Source of the DNA: Temnopleurus reevesii
Taxonomy: Eukaryota > Echinodermata > Echinoidea > Temnopleuroida > Temnopleuridae
Assembly: GCA_036244855.1 (NCBI GenBank)
Contig: BQKZ01000770.1
Coordinates: 58,964 to 82,410 of the forward strand
Length of the DNA: 23,447 bases
Reading direction: 5' to 3'
The notes under the pieces: model-generated
Databases searched by the model: none
Seen by the model: only the letters and a program-made list of their open reading frames with translations
Told to the model about the DNA's origin: nothing
Program-made: the position numbers and the translations under genes
Shown: positions 1 to 23,447 of the stretch, piece after piece
Layout: every line of letters starts with the position of its first letter
How positions within the stretch are numbered: the stretch's first letter is position 1

Positions 1-20
1 TATTATTATTATTATTATTA
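1..20. repeat. (TTA)n microsatellite at left edge
   Basis: About seven TTA/ATT triplets cut off by the window start. Other retroposons here (20133-20445, 6040-6119) end in ATT repeats, so this may be the tail of an element lying to the left. That link is inference. Confidence 0.7.
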
Positions 21-1420
21 TGATATAGTTATCCTTGATTGTAAGGATGCAAAACTGATGATTTCAATTATGTATTCATTGAGTCTCCTTAGGAATTACA
101 TTGAATTGATACATTGATAATGATATTATTGGCGAGTTTACATTTTCTATTGATTAATCTGTGTCTCATTGTCTGCACCACATCATTTGTTTTCCTGCAA
201 TGTTTTTTGCATCATACTTAACAGGAAAAGAAATTAATTAAAATATTAGGAAATATAGATGTGATAAAAACTTGTTCCAAGGTTAGTACAATTTAGCAAT
301 CAAACAAAGTACTTGTACTAATCATAATAAGATGCATAGTAAGTACAGGGGAAAATGTCACTATTTCAAATTTGAATAGCCGTTTTAGATATTGAGGAAA
401 CACCTTCAACACTTTACTGTAAAGTTGTGTGTGGATGAGTTGCTTAACAAAGAATATTTTGTGGAGCAATCAGACTGAAATGCATAGGAAAATTATTTCC
501 TGAAGTATATTAGGCAATGTTTAAATACGATTGGGATTGTTTGGCTAGATTAGCATTTTAGGACACAGAGACCAACGTTCTGCAAGGAACCGTCTTGGAA
601 GGATAATTCCACGCCAAAGATTGTAGGATACATTTATGCAAATTCTGATTTGATAAGGCTGATTTCATATATTTTCATATGTATGCCCAATTTTAAAAGA
701 ACCATGAAAGTTCCAAATGAACTATTTTCTCCCTTTAATTTGTGATAGATAACTTAGCCCTACTTTCTTCTCATCTGCAGATGTGCTTGAAGAGTAAATT
801 GGAGGAAAAAGTCTCTCCGGTTAGAGTGAATGTTGAAAAATGTGATACATGTAGGAATGGAAAATTATATTATATCACCAGTAAGTAGGGAACATGATGC
901 AAAGGAGACTCTTAACTAGTTTTGAGGTGAGGAAGGCGATTCTTGTTTGAAAAAAATGTATTTGATGCTAAAGCAGGCTTTACTGCAACCCTTTCATGCA
1001 TTGATCATTGAAAATCATGGTTATACCTTGGCTCTATCTTGAGTTGGTAAAGCTATGATTAATATTTCAACATCTTTGTGAAAGTATGGCTTCTTTAGAG
1101 CAACTCTAATAGTATTGATCGAGTCTTCATTCTCCCCTCTTTCAATGGTAGTATTCAAGTAAAACTTCTCATACTCTAGCATTATTGTGCATCATGATGA
1201 ATCAAATGTTGAATTGAGCATTTGAATGGTTATTATTAGTTCGAGTAGTAGATATTTTCAAGTAAATTTAGAAATACATTTGTAAATAAATACCATTATT
1301 TTTTTTATTCCAATCATCAGAATGCATATTTTTAAATAATGTAGATACAATACATGTAAAATGATTTTTTTTTCTTTTAATTCTTTTATTGTTTTATTTA
1401 TTTTTTAAAATTTTTTTTTA

Positions 1421-1551
1421 TTCACAGACGTTCCTTGGAAATATCACATTAGTCAGATCACTTTTTTTTGTGATTCTTTCATTTTTTTCAATATTTTTTT
1501 AATTCACAGACGTTCCTTGCAAATATCACATTAATCATATCACTTTTGATC
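1421..1551. repeat. Two-unit tandem repeat, period about 82 bp
   Basis: The segment TTCACAGACGTTCCTTG followed by a near-identical CAAATATCACATTA block occurs at 1421 and again at 1503. T-rich sequence separates the two. It is an intronic tandem duplication of unknown origin with no coding content. Confidence 0.75.
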
Positions 1552-1966
1552 TGAAAGAACAATCTTATTATTATTATGACCTTTATTATTATTTACAAAT
1601 TATTGATAGTTAAGAAAAGTGTCAAATTTCTGATGTGACTCTCTGGTATGATCTTTTAAAAACAAGTATAATAGAAATTCATATTGAAGGATTTGTTTGA
1701 TATGAATACAACACAGAGGGAGGTCTTATTCAAATTCCTTTTATCCTTTTGCTAAACGTGACTGGATTATCTGATGCCCCAGTTTACGTTGAACATTGAT
1801 TTTCACCGATATTTCCCCTTATTATTTTTTTTTCAATGGTAGAAGATGCTATGGAACATTGATCATGATTTATTTTTCCATCCTGGAGTGATGATGTAAA
1901 TGTTTTCCTGATTTTTTTTTAAATTCCCTTCTTCTTTTCAACCATGGATATATATCCATGTTTTCA

Positions 1967-2037
1967 ACCAAGATTAAAACCAATTACCCCCCCCCCCCCC
2001 CCCCCCCCNACCAAGATTAAAATCAATTACCCCTCCC
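1967..2037. repeat. 22-base C homopolymer and N between duplicated flanks
   Basis: ACCAAGATTAAAA-CAATTACCCC occurs at 1967 and again from 2010, one base different. Between the copies lie 22 C residues (1987-2008) and a single N (2009). The arrangement suggests a homopolymer that stopped sequencing, with contig ends joined without merging their overlap. If real, the G-strand of the run could form a quadruplex. Confidence 0.7.
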
Positions 2038-2481
2038 CGGAAAACACCCACACAAATGATATGGAACAAGCAAATCATGCTACAGATATTTAGAGGAATT
2101 GATTGGATAAATACTTACAAAATTTTCAGTCTAATAAATAGAATAAATACTGAATGACAAAACAAGACAACCAATTAACAAAAAGGTCACAAAAGAAATG
2201 ACTAGATTTAATTTCTCAATTATGATCTCTGAAGCAGGCAAATTATTTTCTTTTCAATATATGCCAACTCATCACACACAAAGCTAAAGAAAGGTCAAAT
2301 GACACTGTCAAATAATGCTAAGATATTTTGGATTCATTTGGGAGTATTAGTCAAGAAGATAATTTTGTGTTAACCTTTTCAATATGTGTTGGAGACGAGA
2401 GGCCACCTGTACTATCCAGACTTTGGAATGAGCTTACTAATTCCGAGGCCCGTATTATAAAAGAGATACAATCAATTTTGC

Positions 2482-2600
2482 GATAATGATAATAATAATA
2501 ATTGAATTTATATAGTGCTTTTTCCAGCACTTCTATTGTCTAATCTCGGAAATAATGTTGTATATGCCCTATAACAAGCAAATATTATGACCAAGAGAGG
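2482..2600 (-). mobile_element. SINE/LINE 3' tail, minus strand, fragment
   Basis: Read on the minus strand, this ends AGCACTATATAAATTCAA followed by ATT/ATC repeats. The 3' end of the SINE at 20133-20445 (GCGCTATATAAGAAT then ATT repeats) has the same form. Only the tail is recognisable. The upper boundary is a guess, and no promoter boxes were found. Confidence 0.45.
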
Positions 2601-2831
2601 GCGCTAAATTTGATTTAACGGTCATATTCAAATTTTCAAAAGATTCAGTTTGTAAAAAAATATGCGAAGGTCTCAAAGTGTGTATAAGAACTAGATTTCA
2701 TGATAAACATCCCAAAAATTCACATTTCTAAATCTTTACCAAAACTATTCTTGTGCTTTTTAAACTACAAACTTTAGTTCATGATTTCACATAGACTTTG
2801 AGATTGATCATACGATCGATTGAAATGCTTT

Positions 2832-3046
2832 CAGAGCTGCCAACTCTCCCTGATTGAGCAGGAGACTCCCTGAACATTACATGTACATGTAGCTGATTTT
2901 TTAGTGAGAAATGTCAGATTTTCAGCAATCTCCCTGATTCATGCATTGATTTCCCCCATTAGATTATGCTGTATGTTAAAGAGAAAGATCTCCCTGATTT
3001 CATGGTAAATCTCCCTGAAATGTGAATTTTCAGGTTGGCAGCTCTG
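2832..3046. mobile_element. MITE, CAGAGCTGCCAA family, copy A
   Basis: This is a short non-coding element with inverted ends CAGAGCTGCCAAC and GTTGGCAGCTCTG. It is flanked on both sides by TGCTTT, a likely 6-bp target duplication. The interior repeats CTCCCTGA several times. The sequence recurs at 9666-9869 and 11924-12113. Copy A carries an extra ACATGTACATGTAG-type palindrome relative to the others. It has no transposase, so it would depend on an autonomous DNA transposon. The superfamily is not certain. Confidence 0.8.
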
Positions 3047-3831
3047 TGCTTTATGTTATGGGGCCCAGATCTTGCTCAAGTAACCTACTTTTGGTTCAAT
3101 AGACTGTCCAGTAAATGATAAGATTTTCTCTTTCATAAAGTGGTTAATCACAAACATTTATTTCATGGGTCTAGATCATCGAACCTTGAAATAATTTCCA
3201 AAGCATTATGATAAGTTAGGCTTAAAAAAACAAGATCACAGTTACACAGGATATTGCTGCACCAAAGAATAAGGAAATGAAAACAAAAAATGTTTTTTTC
3301 CCAAGAATAACATTTTTGAAAACTCTTGTCAGTTAGGCTGAACAAGCTTTTGCTCTTCTATTCCTTATTTAATTATTGTATTGACAACATTTAATATGAA
3401 AAAATGCACCAACATCTTCAGATTCAGCATTGTAACTTGCCAGGACCTTAGATATCCCCCAATTAATTCCCCCAGAAATAGACGACTATATTGCTATCTA
3501 TTGGAAAATAATGACTATGATAGGGGCCAATAAATGGCAAACTATTTTATATGACTCTTGAGAAGTATATCATATGATTTTGTTTACATTTTTTTTCTGA
3601 AAAGTGAATGAAACGTTTTTAAAAAAAATGAGGTCGGGCTAATTTTAGATGGTTGGTTGGTTAATGATAATTAATAATTCTTGTTTAAGTGAAGACATTA
3701 GTGGTAATGTAGACTTACAATGTCTTGTCAAAAAAGATATGTTTTCAGCTTTGATTTGAATGTGTTTAGTAAGGATGAATTTCGTACATCAAGAGGTACA
3801 TGTGAGGGCAACCAAACAGCGTTTTGTAGGC

Positions 3832-4015
3832 CTAGGGGGGTGTTGCTCAAAATCAACTGCAAATCAACTGCAACTTTGCAAATTGTAACGCGCATTTTCA
3901 TTCGCTTGTGGTGTGCGCATTTAACAAGACGCGCATGAAACAATGATTATGATTGGAGCGTACTGATCAACTTCAACTTATGATCAATTACAACCTTTGA
4001 GCAACACCCCCTTAG
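3832..4015. mobile_element. MITE with GGGGGTGTTGCTCAAA inverted ends
   Basis: The left end reads CTAGGGGGGTGTTGCTCAAA and the right end TTTGAGCAACACCCCCTTAG, near-perfect inverted repeats of about 18 bp enclosing about 150 bp. TA dinucleotides border both ends, as expected for Tc1/mariner-like target sites. Overlapping short open frames on both strands here (3720-3943) are by-products of the palindrome and not genes. Confidence 0.7.
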
Positions 4016-4462
4016 TGCTGAAGACTATTGAAGTATTGCATCATTTGCTCTCCAGCATTATGAGTACTTGAAGATTGGATGATCAGCTTGCGTGTATTCT
4101 ACAAGCGTAATTTGCAGTAATGAGGTGCAAGCCTTGAGGGAGTGGATTTCTTGTCCATTTAAACATGACTTGTATCCATACACAATGAGAGAAGTCATAT
4201 TGATTGAAATATAGATTTATAAAGAGAATGATTTGATTGGAAGTCTTGCTCATTGAATACCGTTTGTTCTTTTTTTAACAATCTTTCCTTTGGAGTTGTG
4301 TAATGATAACAAATAATATCAAATAAGAAACAATTACTCGGCACACTTTCTTGTATGCTGAGTAATTGAGTCAATCAAGATGCTACAATTCATTATGTGA
4401 AAAAAATCTAAATAATTTCTATTCAATTATAAGGTTTTTTTTTCAATTTGATGATACTGAAT

Positions 4463-4650
4463 AAGCCAATATTTTAATGTACAGATATTTTCATGATTTT
4501 AAAAAAGTTTGACACATTGGCGTGTTATTTTCACGTTTTTGACAGTGTTTGTACACATATCTACAGGGTATGTGTATCATACAGAGATGAAATTTTTGCA
4601 TGGCCAAAACCACGAAATTAGTGAAAATAAAAGCACCATGAAAATTTCAG
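4463..4650. repeat. Dispersed repeat related to 12764-12854
   Basis: AAGCCAATATTT, ACAGATATTTTC-TGATTTTA and GAAAATAAAA occur in the same order here and at 12764-12854. This copy carries about 110 extra bases between the second and third blocks. It is probably an interspersed repeat of unknown class. Confidence 0.5.
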
Positions 4651-6039
4651 CTTGTACCTTAGTTTATTGCATCATTTTTTATCATATGTTTATCTCTAAT
4701 TTTACTGTGATTTTTCAATTTTGATGAAAAGCAAGCAAAACCCAGAGTCAGTCGATGAAGGGTATCCAAACAATCTTTTGGGGCCAATGGTATAGTCTTG
4801 TGATTTTCTCCAAACTATGGTTCCACTAACTTTCACCAGAACATAGAATTACCTTTAATCTTCCATACCCCCTCCATCTTTAGTTTCTTTGTTGAATCAG
4901 TAAATGTCAGCGAATCTGCCTGCCTGCCATGCTCTTATCAAATCAAGAGTCGCTTCTTTGAATGCCTGCTGTTGACTCAGCCGTTGCCATAGAAAACTCT
5001 TCCCGACGACTCACTCCTTTTCAATCGCTCCACACAAATTCTGTTGGTTGAAAGATATCAGGGACTTTAAAACCCTCCATCTCTCGCTCTCCTCTCTGTT
5101 CGGTTCACCTGGTATTGAATATGATTAAGTTGTATCATTATCACGGCGCGGTGCACCCGCTTTAGTCAATAGCTGGCGGAATCTTTGCTTTAGGATTCGT
5201 TATACCTTTTGTCGCAATTTCACATGATGGGGTGTGATTTGTAGGGGTTTTGTGTAATTTATGATCAAGATAGTGCCAGAAAGTCTCGCATTCTAAGCAG
5301 ACATAAACTAATGGCCTTGAAGTATAAGTGATAAGTGATACAAATGTAATCAAATTGAGTTATACCCAGTGGTTTTATGAACCGGCACACAAATATGATG
5401 AACCATCATTATGAAAACAACTTAATTAAATGTGTGTTGAGAGTAACTAAATAGGTGTATTATATATAAATTCAAGACTCTCATCATAAGTGAATAGCTG
5501 AGAGTATGGTTATCATCGTTTTTTCCCCTCACTTTTGTTTAGCTTATGCGTTATTCGCATTTTAATTTCTACTTCATGCATATTCTAGATCTGTTGGCAT
5601 GTACATCTGTGGTAGTGTTGTTTTGTTTTTGAATAACTAGAAATTTAATAGTAGGCATGTATCTTTTGTTTTGTACAGTCCAGTGTGTGTATACCAGTTC
5701 AGAAAGCCAGTGTAAATAATATTTGAAAATAATCTAGTTTTGCTCAATGAAAAATTATGCATTCATGTTTGCTCCTTCTTTCTCTCTTGTTTTCATCATA
5801 TGTGATGTTTATTTGTCTATTTATCTCTTTATTTGTTTGCTTACAAATGTTTATTCATTTATGCATTGATTAATTAATTTATTTTTCAAGGTGAATGCAT
5901 ATCAATCATGTCAACTCAATCTAACTTGCTTAATAAAGTCTCGCTCTAATCCTGCACGCCAAACAGCTGTAAAGCATTATATAAGAATTGTTCATTTTTA
6001 GTTTCATAATATTGAATACTTTATCTCATGCTAAATATA

Positions 6040-6119
6040 ACTTAGCGCATAGGGACTTTCGCATGATTGTGCTATGCGCTATATAAAAATCTTTCATTAT
6101 TAATATTATTATTATTATA
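6040..6119 (+). mobile_element. SINE 3' tail fragment, plus strand
   Basis: GCTATGCGCTATATAAAAATC followed by ATT repeats matches the form of the 3' end of the full SINE at 20133-20445. A weaker similar tail (AAAGCATTATATAAGAATTG) lies just upstream near 5973. The fragment ends about 35 bases before exon 6155, so the acceptor region of that exon sits directly behind an ATT-repeat tail. Confidence 0.5.
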
Positions 6120-6154
6120 ACTATTTAATTCACATTTTTTTGTTCTATTTGTAG

Positions 6155-23421
<17,267 letters not shown>

Positions 23422-23447
23422 GTAAGTTGCTTCATCTTGAATGGAGG

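Larger units (their letters stand above)
1..6154 (+). other. Upstream intron of the KAT6-type gene
   Basis: No convincing coding exon is seen before 6155. The first exon in the window begins with two bases of a split codon, so an upstream exon must exist further left or be unrecognised here. The stretch is AT-rich and contains the repeats listed separately (1421-1551, 1967-2037, 2482-2600, 2832-3046, 3832-4015, 4463-4650, 6040-6119). I see nothing recognisable in 21-1420, 2038-2481, 3047-3831 or 4651-6039, apart from one weak exon-like patch near 781 described in the findings. Confidence 0.6.

Noticed and set aside
4333..4366. Hairpin ATTACTCGGCA...TGCTGAGTAAT
   Set aside because: A short imperfect palindrome with no second copy or context; likely chance or old repeat remnant.

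Overview
The window looks like animal nuclear DNA: AT-rich, mostly intron and repeat. It holds one recognisable gene, a MYST-family lysine acetyltransferase of the KAT6 (MOZ/MORF/Enok) type, on the + strand and incomplete at both ends. The dispersed repeats (a tRNA-derived SINE ending in GCGCTATATAA then ATT repeats, several short inverted-repeat transposons, ACATGTA-rich stretches) resemble those of sea urchins and other marine deuterostomes. An echinoderm source is an inference, not something the sequence proves.

Layout. 1-6154 is upstream intron with repeats. 6155-6285 is a pre-MYST exon. 6286-16851 is a very long intron carrying MITE-like elements, a tandem duplication with an N at its junction and a 0.7 kb polypyrimidine tract. 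16852-16991 is a low-complexity linker exon. 18281-18431, 19348-19578, 20464-20557, 21289-21438, 21929-22013 and 22480-22642 encode the MYST domain: zinc finger, acetyl-CoA fold, catalytic Cys and Glu, C-terminal helical part. 23257-23421 is a basic post-MYST exon, and the gene runs on past the right edge. Splice phases agree across all nine exons (about 436 codons). The PHD-finger N-terminus and the acidic and Ser/Met-rich C-terminal regions of KAT6 are not seen here.

Three things stand out. (1) The zinc-finger exon is preceded by four tandem copies of itself (period about 173 bp). Three carry a perfect acceptor; none has a donor; one differs from the intact exon only at synonymous sites. 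Two other MYST exons also have a decayed local duplicate (18963-19290 and 21612-21702). (2) The catalytic-Cys exon has an in-frame TGA where KAT6 proteins have Cys in the EKHCQQ segment. A second in-frame acceptor 18 nt downstream would remove exactly that segment. (3) A tRNA-derived SINE ends 18 nt before that same exon. The locus is therefore either a working KAT6 with unusual splicing, a decaying or allelic copy, or a sequence carrying assembly or base errors. Reads and RNA would separate these.

The rest is intron sequence: at least four inverted-repeat element families, truncated retroposons, homopolymers and microsatellites. No rRNA, functional tRNA, CRISPR array or second protein gene was recognised.
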